The notes: a model not told the origin generated them from the sequence alone. A stretch of DNA of 64,000 bases from Primulina eburnea (GCF_022965805.1 NC_133106.1:31423913-31487912); one strand, 5' to 3'. Numbered from the stretch's first letter, positions 11,680 to 24,921 are shown. Made by a program: numbers and translations.

Positions 11680-13680
11680 TACTTTTGTTTGGTTCGGTCT
11701 GGGTGCCACTCAAAAATCTTAATTATATCGACTAAAATAACTTAGCTTCCACTTCTTAATTTTGCTCTCGTAGTACTTAAGGCTGGTTAACTAATTGTTT
11801 TTTTAAGTATAAACTGGAAATAATTTACAGTTCAATATGATTATGAGAATTGAGACCCAAATTTTCTGCGTGTGTATAATCTTGAAGCTGCAGGAAGAAA
11901 ATTTAGTTTAATTTAAATGATCTTGACTTTTAATTTAATCAAGATGATTAAATATATAAATTTAGTTTAGTGTAACAAATCATTTATTATATATTGCTTG
12001 TTCAAATTTATTTAATAGTATAATATAGATTTATTTAATTGTTATTTTGTTAGTGGTCGTAAGCTATCAATAAAGAATTTTTGCTTTTAGTTTTATCTTA
12101 AACAGACATTATGGATTAATATATATATATATATTTTTGTCGTTTTCAACTCAAAACAGAATCCGCCCTGCCAAAATTAGATATGGTAGCTATCCTTTGT
12201 TTGTGACCGAGTTGTAATTATCAGAACACAGATTAAAGCAATCTACAAACATACTCGAATCATTGTTTGTTATTGCTTACAAACAAAACTTACGATGAAA
12301 ATATACATATTAATAGGTACGCATCATGCAGCTTTAAACATCTCCAAAATCCCGATATTTCCACGAGTAAGCAGACCAGACCCTAAAAGATATAGGACGA
12401 TCGACTTTTGCTGCAGCCCATATCGTCTCTTTCAGATTTCGAAGTTTAAATGGACACCGCAACCTTTTTCGTGTAGTTTTACTGGCCAGCATAAATGCAT
12501 GATCCACTCAAATATATAATATAAACCCTTGTACATTGTGTTGTTGCTTTCACCAATGAAAATCTCGGGATTTCGGCTTGTGTGAGAGAGACTACAACAC
12601 ATAGTGCTCTGTGGTTCTCTTGTAGTGTAACAGTGAGACTGGTTTTTTGGTAGAATCTTGTTGTTTTTTTTCCTTGACATTGGGATTATGTTGTCTTAAT
12701 GGGGAAATGGAGTTTAAGAGATGTAAATGTTTACAATGTTACCAATATTAATTGAATGAACAAGAAATGAAGAAAATAATAACTTGAAACTGCATTAATC
12801 CGGTGCTGTTCCGCGGTCGCGAGGAGACGGTCGATGGTTTTCGCCCATATCGATGAGAGATCGTGTGTTGATAACTAGACTGTCCATTTTGGAGTTTGAA
12901 TGAACCGATCAGCTCTATGTATATTGTCTAAGGTTATTGACATACCATTGAGAATATATGTGGTTTTTCAACAATCGAAGGGCTTCTTACACTTGATCAA
13001 GACAAATAGAACTATTATATTGCAAGCTTGCTAAATTTGATGATTATATCAGTTCACCATGAATTGTGTACGTTGGTTGAATGAAATGAGTTTAATCAAG
13101 TACCCGGCCAGCAATTGAATGTGCTCGACGAACACAGTTACACAAGAGTTAAAAATTTCTGAACTTTTTAAAAATGTCGTTTTCCTACTAAGGAGTTAAA
13201 CACCTTTTAAGGAAAATTGATACTGTTGCTGAAGCTAATAATTGTTGTTGAAATCTAATAATATACATTCCTTCTTTAGGAAAATTATGGTGTAAGAAAG
13301 TCATTACGAAATTTAATCGTGCGTATTACGTGCTAAATTTGAAAGCTTTTTGCACTAGTAAAATTTTATTGACAGACTTCATCAGTGGTTAATTCGACGA
13401 TTTCGAATCCTAAGTGATATATAGTAAACAACACTAATGAAGTAAGATACCATTTTATTTCATATGTTAATATTTATTTGCTTAAGTAATAAGGCACAAA
13501 AATAAAAAAAAATTAATTTCTAAATGCAGAAATAAAAACGTGAACCGGTTAAAACTTTCCTTCATGTTTTTTAACGTTTTCAATTAACCATAACCAATTA
13601 AAACTGTTGACATTCAAACTTCATCTTTGTGTTCAAACTAATTTTTCAAAGCAAGCTATGATAGCCAACTTTGAAACCAT
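11680..13680. other. intergenic stretch, no supported gene
   Basis: Short open frames around 12295-12680 lie in a locally less AT-rich patch on both strands, but match no family I know. An expressed non-coding transcript there cannot be excluded. Confidence 0.4.
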
Positions 13681-13689
13681 GAATGGTTT

Positions 13690-14150
13690 CACACTTTGAC
13701 TATTCACATTTCACCGATCCCAAATTTTTTCCTATAAATAGCTATACGTGTGCATTCATTCAATCTTTCCCAAGACAAACAATAAACAAGCAATTGAATG
13801 TTTTATAGCCTAATCATTTAGACAAATTTTATTATGCTCTATAGTTACAGCATTGTCCGATCTTCCGCATCAGAAAGAATTTTCTATGTAATTAGAGTTG
13901 TGTGAGTTCCACTTTGAGAAGTGAGATTGAATGTGTCATCCAAGAATAATTATTTTTGAAGTTCTTGGAGTCCCTCTAAGTTGTTCTAGGAAAGCTTGTT
14001 GTTATCTCCTATTGTTGTAGGAATGATTTGTACCCATTATTGATATAGTGGAGATTTATTTTGGTGGAACTCGATCTCGTGGTTTTTTTTTAATTTAGAT
14101 TTTCCACGTGAAAATTCTTGTGTCATTTTTCTTCTTAATTGGCTCTTTGA
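13690..14150 (+). mobile_element. LTR-like relic, probably Copia U3-R-U5
   Basis: A TATA-like TATAAATAGC at about 13733 is followed by a leader ending in GGTGGAACTCGATCTCGTGG and CCACGTGAAAATTCTTGTGT. This order resembles the promoter-to-U5 part of plant Copia LTRs (GTGGA..ATCTCGTGG...CCACGTAAA.TCTTGTG). Neither end nor target duplication is defined. The identification rests on remembered sequence patterns. Confidence 0.4.
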
Positions 14151-14179
14151 TTTGAACTATGTATTTGATGCAACTAAAA

Positions 14180-14600
14180 TAAATGGGTCGCGTGGACTGC
14201 GGACGCGAGATCTGATTGGTTAGTAAACTGGTTCAATTGGCCCGTAAATGAGCTCACCTGACTGGTAAACGGATCCACGTAGACAATATACAGTTAATTT
14301 GCGGGGCGTCACCTGCCTCACGAACACTCGTGAAGTGGGCGTCGGGAAGGTTCCCGACGTAGACACTCCAACGATCAAGTCACTCAACAGTTCAAAGAGA
14401 ACTCAGAGAATTAAAGAACTTTTATAAAAATGAGAGCATACCTTGAATTGTCCGAAAACTCTTCTATTAATAGATTTTTAAGATGACTAATGGGCTTGGG
14501 CTTCTGCGATCATAATCAATATTTTGGACCTCAATAGTACTAAACCCAGTTGATTTTATTAACCCAACAAATAATTGGTCTTATACCCATATGTATTATC
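14180..14600. mobile_element. LTR-derived fragment
   Basis: A GC-richer patch with phrases such as ACACTCCAACGATCAAGTCA and GGGCTTGGGC, which recur in degenerate plant LTRs. The ends are not defined and no protein is encoded. Confidence 0.3.
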
Positions 14601-15149
14601 TTCATGTTTGCAGCAGAGTTATGACTAATACTTGCTAAGTGTCATGTGATCCTGAACTTTGTTTAATTTTCTTCTCCTTTTGGAATAACTAATTTTTGAA
14701 CTTGAGGTGTTTTTTTTATTGCATTTGTTTTTGTGTTTCTTGCTCTATTGTTTTTGTGCTGCAAATTTCTTTCAGACTCTTGCATATTAACTTTATATAT
14801 TTTACATTTCAGTTTGGACGTTCAATCAAGAACTAATATTGCGATCAATTTATAAATAACAAAATAAGAAAGGAATAGAGAAAATGCGTCTATTCTTTTG
14901 TGGTGTCGTCCAACTGATCATCTACGTTACGATAAATTTCCATGATCTGACTTGTGGATACACATTTTGGGGTATCTTTTGATTTTTGGATGAATTATTT
15001 TATAACTTGTTCATGACTTGTACCATACACTTTTGGGTCAAATTTTTACTTGTAGACCATATTTTGGATGAATGATTTATTGAATCTAATTCATTTTTGT
15101 TGTAGATATTGTGTTACTGATGTATATTTGTTCAATTTGGAGAAGTGAA

Positions 15150-15735
15150 AAATACTTTTTACTTCACTATTTTTTTTTAAAAAAAATGAAGTTCCAGATA
15201 ATTAAAATACTTCAAAAAATTATTAAATTAGTGCAGTGGTAATCAACAATTATTTTGTCAAATTAAAATTAGATGAGGTAAAATATTGTTTATTATTTCT
15301 AAAATGCATATACATGGTGAAATAATACAACAAATATTCTTCAAAAAATTCAACTATGTCGAAGTAGAAGAAAACGTTTATTCGTCAGAATTAATAAAAA
15401 TTACGAAGTCGGCCAAAACAATTACTTCGTTAACTTTATATATTAGTGCAGTCATATATAATTAATTACTTCACTGTTTGAAGAAACAATGGAAGTAAAT
15501 GCGACATTTTAGTTCACCACAATAGCAAAATTTTGAAGTTGTAGAAATATATTACTTCTACAATCGACTTAAATTGTCTCGTCATATATATCAATTACTT
15601 CGTTATTTGATGACACATATGAAGTAAAAAATGTATTTTATTTTGGTAATCAATGTAATTTGTGAAGTCATATGTGATAATTCGCTTCGTTATTTCACAA
15701 AACTGATGAAGTAAAAGACTTTCTTTAAGTGTAAA
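15150..15735. mobile_element. repeat-rich non-autonomous DNA transposon, CACTA-like end
   Basis: Short motifs built on ACTTCRTTA and TGAAGTAA occur many times in both orientations, about every 40-60 bases, as in the subterminal regions of CACTA elements. The right end reads CTTTCTTTAAGTG, resembling an imperfect CACTA terminus. A matching left terminus is unclear (CACTATTTTTTTTT near 15168 is a candidate). Confidence 0.4.
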
Positions 15736-16497
15736 TATATATACAACAAAAAAAAATACGAAGAAAAAGCTAGGAAGTTATGTTGAAGAGACGAAATTCA
15801 GAAAAGAATAATCTTAAACTTTGGAGAAAATTATGTTAAATTATCATTACTCACACGAAATTATCCCAAATAAAATCGTATATACAAAATATTGTTTTAT
15901 TAATGAATCAATGGCTAGTGTTTATCCATCATATCACTTTAACAATCAAATTAATATAAGTTATTATTTCATATTTCTATCATACCCATCAAATACATTA
16001 TCATAATATTATAAATTGAAGAAAATATAGTTTATAAATTGCATTTATCATTAGTGTGAAATATTTTTTAAAAAAATAAATAAACCCCTCCATATTAAAT
16101 TAAAGGTATTTTACAACTTTAGCTATGTTTTTAAAAAAATCATGCACATTTCAGCGCCATTTGCAAAGGGTTTTCGTCTGATTTTTAAAAAAAAATTGAA
16201 AATAATTTTTTTATTTAAGTCGTTAGTTTCTTGTTGATTTAGTAAAATTAATACTTGTAGTCTTAACTCTTAATAAAAATTCAAAGGTGGTGACTAACTG
16301 ATTTCTTTCTTGCTAGGATATACGAAATTTTACAGTCAGTAAATATAATTTCATCAAGAATATCTAATTCTTATGTATTAAAATTTCAGCATGAATTTTG
16401 TTATCATTGGGGCACTGAAATATGGACAAAAGGCCAGATCTTGGATAATCGCACAATCCAGCTTGACCTACATAACAGAGGCTATTCAGATTTCAGA

Positions 16498-16498
<1 letters not shown>

Positions 16499-16589
<91 letters not shown>
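16499..16589. repeat. (AT)n(GT)n compound microsatellite
   Basis: About 58 bp of AT dinucleotides followed directly by about 32 bp of GT dinucleotides. Confidence 0.9.
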
Positions 16590-16591
<2 letters not shown>

Positions 16592-17285
16592 CTCTAGGGA
16601 CTTAGGCCTTGTCGCGCATAGAGTTGACCTGCCAATTAGAGAGCATATATTTGTTCATTTACATGGAGCCTATTTTTGAACTCGTAGGCAGATCGAAATT
16701 CAACTGCAGCAGCTTTTGGCCGAAATTTGCTTAACTCTGCAAATATTCTTAAGTAGCTAGCTAGGCTGTGTGATTTGTTGTCTCTGTCTCTAATTTTTTG
16801 TTTTTATTTTGTTTTAAAGAGTAAAACATTACATTACGACTTTCGAAACCCTAGCTAGAGTTTGATACGTACTTTTGGCTAATTAATCTTTCCCAGCTAG
16901 TAACTTTTGCCCCCACACACACCCCCACAAAAAAAGAAGAAATTATTACCAATACTGTAAAATAAACCCACATTTACTGATACTCTTGCATTGGCATTTG
17001 GAGTGGATACAAACTTGTCAATTTTTCTAAAGAACTGCTATGGGTCGGCAATTAGTGAAAGTGTTCAAAAACCTTGATAGCTAGCTGATAAATGTGAGTC
17101 AAGTTTTAGTACAAAATATTATGTAATACATTAAAAGTTCCACATATGTTGAATGATACGACTTTTGAATGATACGACTTAGTTCTTTGAAATTACTTTT
17201 ATATTAAAAAATTCTAAGTAATATTTTTGTTTATCAAAACATTCATTATATCGTTTTTCCACACCCAAATCCCAAACCACATCAA

Positions 17286-18468
17286 TGAGAACCTGAAATT
17301 CCAGCAGTAGCAGCAGCTGGCCAATTTCAACAGAAGCCAACAATTCCAGCAGCAACTCATATTTCAGAAGATGATAAAATCCAGCAGACCGAATCCAGCA
17401 GACAAATCCAGCAGCAGAAGAGCGAATTCCAGCAGACAGTTACTGATTCAACTATTGAGTTGTAACTCAAGCATTTAGCATGAAATAAAGGCTGTTAATG
17501 ACATATTATGGCCATTTATTTGGGAGACTAACAGTCAGATTTTGGCCTATAAATAGCACCCACATGAACCTCTGAATTGGTATTACACAAATCTTGAGAT
17601 TATTACTGAAATTTTCGAGCTAAGAGGGTGCTGATTTTCGAGCAGCAGAAACCAGTAGCAAGAGCAAGCCTATTTCCAGAACTCAACCGAAACTCTCCAA
17701 GCAAATTACGGTAAGTGGGTTAATGTATAAATATTTTGAAACTCGTTTGATGATTTCTGATTTAAAGCAAAGTACTCTTGATTTCTGATATCTGATTTTG
17801 AAGCACTGAAACTTAGTGAACTAAGGGTAGGAATATATATTCTGAACATTACTGATTACTGATTTCTGATTACTGATTACTGGCCTCACCTCTTAGAGGA
17901 GAGAACATATAGGGGACTGATATCAGTTTAGCCATGAAATTCACGAAGGTGCTCAGTGCTTATTTGATAAACTTCTGATTTTCGATTATTGAATACTGAT
18001 TACTGATTTCTGAACACTGAACACTGATTTCTGTTATGAAAATAAGAATTTCTGTATTTTTTTCGTATTATTGTTCTGTATGAAAATGATTTCGAAAACT
18101 GGGAGTTATTCCCGCCCCCAGCTTACTGAGTGACAACCATATCACTCACCCACCAAAACATCTCAGATAAGAACGATGAAGAAAGGCTAGAAGAAGAGGA
18201 GCAGATCCAGTTCTGGGGCTGGTGAAGAAGATTGTTACTTCTCAGTTTTATTTATGTTGTTTTCCGCTGTGTCTGTAAGACATTGTGATGTCTGGTTTGT
18301 TTTACATCTCCGCTGTAAAACATTAATTATTCGAGTTTGTATCAGACACTGAAATATTCAGTATTTATGAATAAAAGACTGAATTTCGTACTTCTGAGGC
18401 TTGTTGTTTTCGAATGTAAATTTGAGAACAACGCCGGTGTCAACCAACCCCCGTCCCGGGGCGTGACA
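17286..18468 (+). mobile_element. solo LTR, 1183 bp, gypsy-like
   Basis: TG...CA ends (TGAGAACC...GGCGTGACA) are flanked by an identical 7-bp direct repeat ACATCAA (17279-17285 and 18469-18475). Inside are a TATA-like CCTATAAATAGC (about 17540), a polyadenylation-like GAATAAAAG (about 18369), and a GC-rich end (CCCCCGTCCCGGGGCGTGAC) typical of some plant gypsy LTRs. The left part is full of CCAGCAG-type repeats and the middle of degenerate CTGATTWCTGA repeats. No primer site or internal region follows, so it is a solo LTR. The 7-bp duplication is longer than the usual 5. Confidence 0.7.
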
Positions 18469-18935
18469 ACATCAATTAAGGATTTCGCAGTTGTTTCCAA
18501 ATTACTCTGGATTGAATTGTTTTAAGGAACTAATTAAGTTTTAGCAAGAAACGGTTATGAATCATATGTTTATCTGATGTTTACATAAACAGTAAAATGT
18601 TTATCACTTTTCTATGTGAGAAATAAAATAATTATATGAAAATAAATGAATGAATTTAAACATATATGCATTTTATAACAACATCTATCAAAATATACTT
18701 AATATTTTAAAAACAATTTATTTCTTGATAAATTACTTATCTGATATTAATGCACTAAAATTTCGATGTTTACTTTTATGCTACACTTCTTGATTATTTT
18801 AGTTGCAAGGAAAACTAATCTTTTTTTTAATGTAAGGAAAGAAATTTATTTTTATGTCTACAACAAAAATAGAACTTTGACAAATTAGTTTATTGGTGTA
18901 TCAATATACTAATCGCCACTGTGGTCTGTGAACAT

Positions 18936-18970
<35 letters not shown>

Positions 18971-19300
18971 AAGAAATAAAAATGACATTAACGATAAACG
19001 AAGGAAATGGGTCCATCTATTACCATTGAATGATTCCAATGTGAATGGCATCATCCACATTTCGGAAAAAACAAAACTTGTCTCTTTTTACATCCGCATT
19101 GAATTTGTAAGTTTGCTTGGATCATATATTTCTCTTTCAGTGAGTGTGCCTTGTCAACACCAACATTAAAACACTTCCCACTCTCACTCACCAAGGAAAC
19201 AACACAAACAAAACATTAAGAAACAAATATACGTAGAATCCTTCTTGAAACTGATTGATCATCAAATCTTCCAATTGCTCCAATTTAATTTGTCCCTTTC

Positions 19301-21096
19301 TTATCTCCGGCCCCAGTTCAATCCCTCTTCTTGATTCTGCAGTGTCATGTCTCTAACACCTCCGCCATGCCCCACCGGTGCTCCGATGCAGGTGTAGTTG
19401 CCTTCATTATGGGCTGCTCCGAATGTCGGATTCGAGAGCACATGCCCCACATAGTACTCGTTTATCGGTGGCCTGTTAGGGAACGGCAGCAGACGCTGAG
19501 GAGAAGTGTACATAGGTGGTGGCGGTGGTATGAGTGGTGAGGATGCGGGAAACAATCTTGTAGGGTATATGGATCTGAAAGGCAAGGATGGATCGGACAT
19601 GTTGGTTGGTTGATGATGGTACCCTCCATGTTGCATTGCTTGCCCATTGCTATATATATAAAATTACCAACAAAAATATAAATGCAATGAAAGAACGTTA
19701 TTACTGAAACATAGCTGGTTGGACTCTAAAAATATATATACCTTGAAACATAGCCTAAGTGATGGGTAGTTGGGGCTAAATCATTACTGAAAACAAGTTG
19801 ACGAGCCTTGTTCAATGTTTCTGTCTCCCTTTCTGGAAAAATAATAAACCACAAGCAAAAATTGATCATTATTAATAAACGGCCATTTTTATCAAGATTC
19901 GGGTTCATCCCTGCAGCTAGCTATAATATCCCCTCTCCAATGCAGTGAAAAAAAGGTTTATTAATAAAAATCTCAACAAAGAGTCATTACGATAATGGTA
20001 GGGATCACTTGAAAGAAAAATTTCTAATTTCACGTGATAAATTTCCCAAATAGTACATGACTGATTAACGAAATTTTCGAGTTGGACTTGCGTATCATTC
20101 CAGTACATAAGCATTTATTTATTCATTCAATAATGTGAGAAGAAAAGATTGACAAAGACAGTGCTTCAATAAACTAGGAATATAATACCATTGCCCAATA
20201 CAAAAAGAAAAAAGAAGAAGAAAAAGTGGGAGCATAATTTCACAGTATAACGAACTTTGCTAAAATTCATGTTTGCAAAGAAACAAAGAAAACAAAGAAA
20301 ACATACAGTTGAATGCATATATAATTAAATAAATAATATGAAGAAAATGAAAAGAAGAGTTTGCCTTGGCGGTGGCGGTTCATGTGTCCCCCAAGAGCTT
20401 GAGATTTGCAGAACTTAAGGGAACAAAACCTGCATTCATACACCTTCCCACACTCATCTTTTGCTTCCTTACCGCCGTTTTTCTTTTTCCTGTAGCCTCC
20501 TACTGCAAGTATGCCATTTAAAGCAACTTTGATGAGACCCATCTTATGCCTACTTCAACCCTAATTTCATCTAATTCATTAACCATAATTATTATCTTTT
20601 TTACTTCTTGTCTTGTCAATGTTTTTTTTACTTTCTAGGGTTTCGATCTCACACTCCCATTGCCAAGAAAAAATGGGTTATCTTTTTGATGAAAACATGC
20701 AAGAAAATCTTATTGATCTAGCAAAAGTTATTGATTTCATGTTGGAATCGAGATAAAAAATGGTGGTGGTGGTTGTTTTTTCTTTATTTTCTCTTTTTCT
20801 TAGAATTCAAGAAACCGCATCCAATAAAACAATACTAAAAGACAAAGCCATGTACCAGCAGATGAAGAGCTATCTTCAGAGGTCTGTTTGCCGTAATCTT
20901 CCGGTAAGTTATTAAGATCTAATGGATTTCCCTCTGATCTCCTGGAAAAACAAAAAACAGAAAGACAGAAGGTTAGCTAGGGACCAGTAAAATTCAAATC
21001 AAAAGCAAGCTAGAAAACATTTAGAAGAGAAGATAAGATGCAGTTGTTCGGGGAGGAGTTTAGCTAATTAAGGTTTTGGTGGGGTGAGGCCTACAT
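19301..21096 (-). CDS. JAG: JAGGED/LYRATE-type C2H2 zinc finger transcription factor
   Basis: Exons 20941..20856, 20502..20365, 19832..19742 and 19649..19301, plus a proposed 2-base start exon 21096..21095, give one frame of about 221 aa. Exon 2 starts with an EAR-type repression motif (RSEGNPLDLNNLP). Exon 3 has a single C2H2 finger with the plant QALGGH signature (YECRFCSLKFCKSQALGGH). Exon 4 has the family block ERETETLNKARQLVFSNDL; the last exon is Pro/Tyr-rich and ends LNWGRR. JAGGED proteins are nuclear repressors that promote growth of leaf and floral organ margins. Odd points: the intron after 20365 begins GC instead of GT, the start codon appears split by an intron, and the C-terminus is shorter than in the Arabidopsis protein as I remember it. 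The identity is secure; the first exon is inferred. Confidence 0.88.
20363..20364 (-). other. non-canonical GC donor splice site in the JAGGED gene
   Basis: The exon ends CGCCAAG and the intron begins GCAAAC; its acceptor is TTTTCCAG before 19832. Only this junction rebuilds the invariant RHRQERETE of the family. GC-AG introns make up around 1 % of plant introns. Confidence 0.85.
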
Positions 21097-21338
21097 AATG
21101 GAACGTCCGACAGAGAAAGACAGATGCCAAAAGATCAAAATTTATTCGGAGTGATCAATAATTCTGGACTTTCTTGCACATGGGATTCAACTTAAGCTTG
21201 GTAAATTACAAGACTTTCAGTTTGGGACTGAAATTTAGAGGGCTATAGTTGAGTGATGGGTGAAGAAAAAGAAGGGTTTGAAAGTTCTCTCTCAGTTTCT
21301 TTCTGCCAAATACACTGGGAACAATTTCATTTTAATAC

Positions 21339-21354
21339 CTCTCTCTCTCTCTCT
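21339..21354. repeat. (CT)8 tract in the 5' leader region of the JAGGED gene
   Basis: Pure CT dinucleotides on the plus strand, reading as (GA)n in the gene's direction. The tract lies upstream of the proposed start exon, in a position usual for plant leader or promoter microsatellites. Confidence 0.6.
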
Positions 21355-21359
21355 GATAC

Positions 21360-22640
21360 TTATCTCTCTAGAAAATTGAATGAACATGAAATAAAGAGGC
21401 AGAGGGTCTCGTGACTTTAAAAAGGACAGAGTAAAAGAGAGGCTTGGTGTGCAGATGCATGGTAGTATAGTGCAGTGTAGTGTCATTTGGTTTGGGATTG
21501 AGAGAGAAGAGTGAGAGGGACGTTGCCTTAATCTCTTGGCTCGGCGTACAGTAGCTAGTTTTATTGCCCTGGTGCTAGCTACATAGTAGACTCATGATAC
21601 CAAAATATATGTCCATACACACAAAATCTTGCAAAACTAATTAGTTACCACTTCTTCATCAGGAGAAAACTTGGCCTGGAGGATTATGTTGCGCCCCAAA
21701 TGTATGTAATATCATTGAGAGTTGGTGACTTGACACTGTTCAAATATTGACATCTACTTACAAAGTCATTTGTGGCTGCATCATGTTAATCAAAACATAA
21801 TGTTTATATTATCATATTATCCAAAAATATTTGAGTTGTATAAACATTTATAAGTACACCTATTGCTTACGACACAACGTAAAACATCGGATCCCGTGAA
21901 TATGATGCACTATATGATCTTTGTGATTGTTATGGCGCAGACAAGGCTTTTTCGGGATCGATGGTCGTCGAAATTTTAGTTATGGAGGCAATATGATTGT
22001 CGTGACGAATGACGGTGCAAATTAAAACTTAGTTGATAGATGAAATTATCATGCGTTCAATTATATAATGTTAAAATAGTATGTATATACACACATGCAT
22101 ATATTCACAAAGACATATATATTTTCAATAAAGTGGAAAAAAATAGTTCTGACTAAAAGTCAACATTTACAAGACGTCCGTTCTTCTTATCCCATCTCCG
22201 ACTTTTCATAAGAAGCTAGAATTGGTAACAGTTACCTTCAAGCTAGGAATGGATTCCAAATAGGCATCTTATAAATATGGCATCAAATTAACCCTTGCCA
22301 CTTAATTTTGGAGGACAGAAATGGGATTATATACACTAAGGGCAGTGAAGACAAAGGCTTTATCATATACATATGACAGTGCAGTCATGATCAAATTCAT
22401 GTTAGGAAGAGCATGCTGCCTGTGTAGGGGCCTAGGTTTCGTGGGGTTAATATTGTACTCATGTCCCATTTATTGAGGTGTTTCTATTCATCCTAGTACT
22501 TTCATTGTTTATAAAATGACTTTAACATCTCATATAATTAGTTCATCTCCCTAGAAACCTTTGGTTTATCTGGGAATCACCTTTCAAAATGTTCTCACCG
22601 CGCGTAAATAACATAACAGCAGGAAATAGTACGAAATGTA
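21360..22640. other. upstream region of the JAGGED gene, no other gene seen
   Basis: Intergenic DNA between the JAGGED 5' region and an LTR fragment. Promoter elements are presumably here but none can be assigned. Confidence 0.4.
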
Positions 22641-22642
22641 TC

Positions 22643-24921
22643 TGTTGGGACATCGTATTCTCGCACCCAAGACGCAGCGGAAGTTTAAAAATTTTGTCCT
22701 TGGGCGTCGTGTGTTCAAATCATTCATGGGGTGTTTAGAATTATAACTTTGCGTTCTTAACGCTGGACTCCAAACTATTCCGATGTTTAAGCGGATATAG
22801 CCCTTCTTGTAAATCCCTACGAACGGTTCATCTCCTTTGATCGTCTAATTAGGTCAACGATCGAAAACTGTTTCCTCGTTTGGTTTGCACTAGAAAATCC
22901 AAACGATTTATGCGTTGAGACTGTAATATCCGAATTTCCAAAAGACGGAGACAAAACGGCGTGACGGCGCGACGAGATGAACTAAAACAATTGGCCAAAA
23001 TTTTCCTTCAATTTCTCAAAAGTTGGCCGTGAGTTTTAGGGATTGGAGAGAAATTTTTTTTCTTTTGTTTTGTGTGCAAAAATTAGGTTTTTTATTATGT
23101 GTCCTAGTGGTGTATATATAGAGTGAGACTCCTAATCTAACTAGGAGTCTATCTCCCACAAAGACTCTAATAATTTCATTTTATTTAAACTCTCGTATTA
23201 TTAATATATAATGTATCCATTAACCTTTAATAATACATGATATAATAATATTATATACACATATTTTATATCTCTATATAAAATATATACATGTATATTA
23301 ATTAAATTAAATAACCATTATTTAATTAATAAATTAATTCCTTGGTTAATTTAATTCTAGACTCCTCTAGAACATATATCAGAAATTGTGCAAGTTAGTA
23401 GTCACCACTACTAACACAATCATTTAATTAGTAAATTCTAAATTCACTAAAAAAATGATTCCGAACTCATTATAATCCCGAACGACGAATCGAGAGTTCC
23501 GATGTACCAAGGATACAAATCTTGTTCATATAATGAAAATCGAAAATTTCGAAGATCAAAATTTTCATTTACCAAATTTAGAACTTGTCATATATGACAG
23601 TTACCATATTTGGTAGCCACCAGTTTTAGTGAACTCCTTCACAAAACAGGCAGCTCCACTCTCCTTCCTTATTTAGCAATCATGCTAACTTCCATTTCTT
23701 CCATCATATGGAATTGGCTCATAAACTTCCTTATAAGCTTAATGTTTGATCTCCATCAAACTATAGTCGCCAAATTCCAACTCCCTGAAATTTGACTATC
23801 TCAACGGGAACACAGAATCCGATACTTGTGTGGCCCTCAATGGTTCAGGGATACAGCTAGTCGTGGGTTCACATCTCCATGTGATTTAGAATAACATTTA
23901 TTCTTATTCAAGTTTACCCTAGTTAACACCATTATTTTCATCAACTCCTTGATCAAGAATGTCATAGATCATTTTTTATTGCACCCATCGGATCATGGTA
24001 AGAGCGTCTAGTAGCATCGCCTCATGATCCCCTAGGTATCACTGATAGTGCCTGCAAGAACATTTAGTCATGGTTAGCGTACAGTACGGCTTCTTCAACA
24101 CATATATCCCGATCGAATATGTAACTATTGGTATATCGAGAGTTGCATATGAATTCGATAACGATGCGATTTATCTTTAAGTATAAATAGTGGCATGGTA
24201 TGTGCAACTAGGAAAACACCTTTCCCTAAAGCACATTTCTTACTCTGTCCAGAGACTCTTTGCACTATTAACTCATTAGATCACATAGCATATCTTCACC
24301 CGTAGGCGAACGGTGAATCCTTGACTACAATGCATTTGCTCCTACGTATTTCGAAACTACACCCAACCTCGCCACCTGACGTCCCTCAATGGAGTCGGTA
24401 AACGGATCAAAGTGCATGCTAGTACGTATAGCCCCTACATTGTCCCGGGTCAAAGGACTAATGGTGTACAATCATAACTGCGGACTATTCCACTCGATAA
24501 GTGAGAACCACTTGGACAGTCTGAGGGAGGGTTGTTCAGTGCATCATCATATGATAACTCATCTGTGTGAATGGACATCTCCATGCCCTTGCCAATGAAA
24601 CATGGCGTCTACATCACATATGCTAGTCTCGAGCTCGAGCGACCTTTATCCTTGTTTTAGGCGGCTGATTCGACTAGGAACCTGTTTAGAATATACGGTA
24701 CACTTCCTAATGAGTTTCATGATCTTACGTTGAGACGCAGACCTCATGATACCTATTGTATACTCAAGAACTTTATCTATGCAGCTTGCATGAGTATACA
24801 GATAAAGTATAATGCCATAATCGAGTAATATCGTAAAATATTATTAAAATAAAGATTGTTTTATATTATAGTCAATAAAAGCCCCAGCCACAAGTTGGCT
24901 TGCCAGACACCTACTCTAACA
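22643..24921 (-). mobile_element. large LTR or solo LTR, probably Sirevirus-type Copia
   Basis: The block begins TGTTGGGACATC and ends CTACTCTAACA, so the ends are near-inverted (TGTTGG/CTAACA). About 30 bases in, GACGCAGCGGAAG matches the position and sequence of GCAGCGGAA in the LTRs of the Copia element at 42457-52349. The 2.28 kb between hold no coding frame of note. Flanking 5-mers (GTATC and ATATA) do not match, so a clean solo LTR is not proven; one end may be truncated. Orientation is inferred from the GCAGCGGAA position. Confidence 0.55.

Noticed and set aside
12295..12680. Overlapping open frames on both strands in a less AT-rich patch
   Set aside because: Neither translation shows a domain or conserved motif; both strands being open suggests chance.
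22643..24921. Calling this a proven solo LTR
   Set aside because: The flanking 5-mers do not match, so one end may be wrong or truncated; kept only as an LTR fragment.
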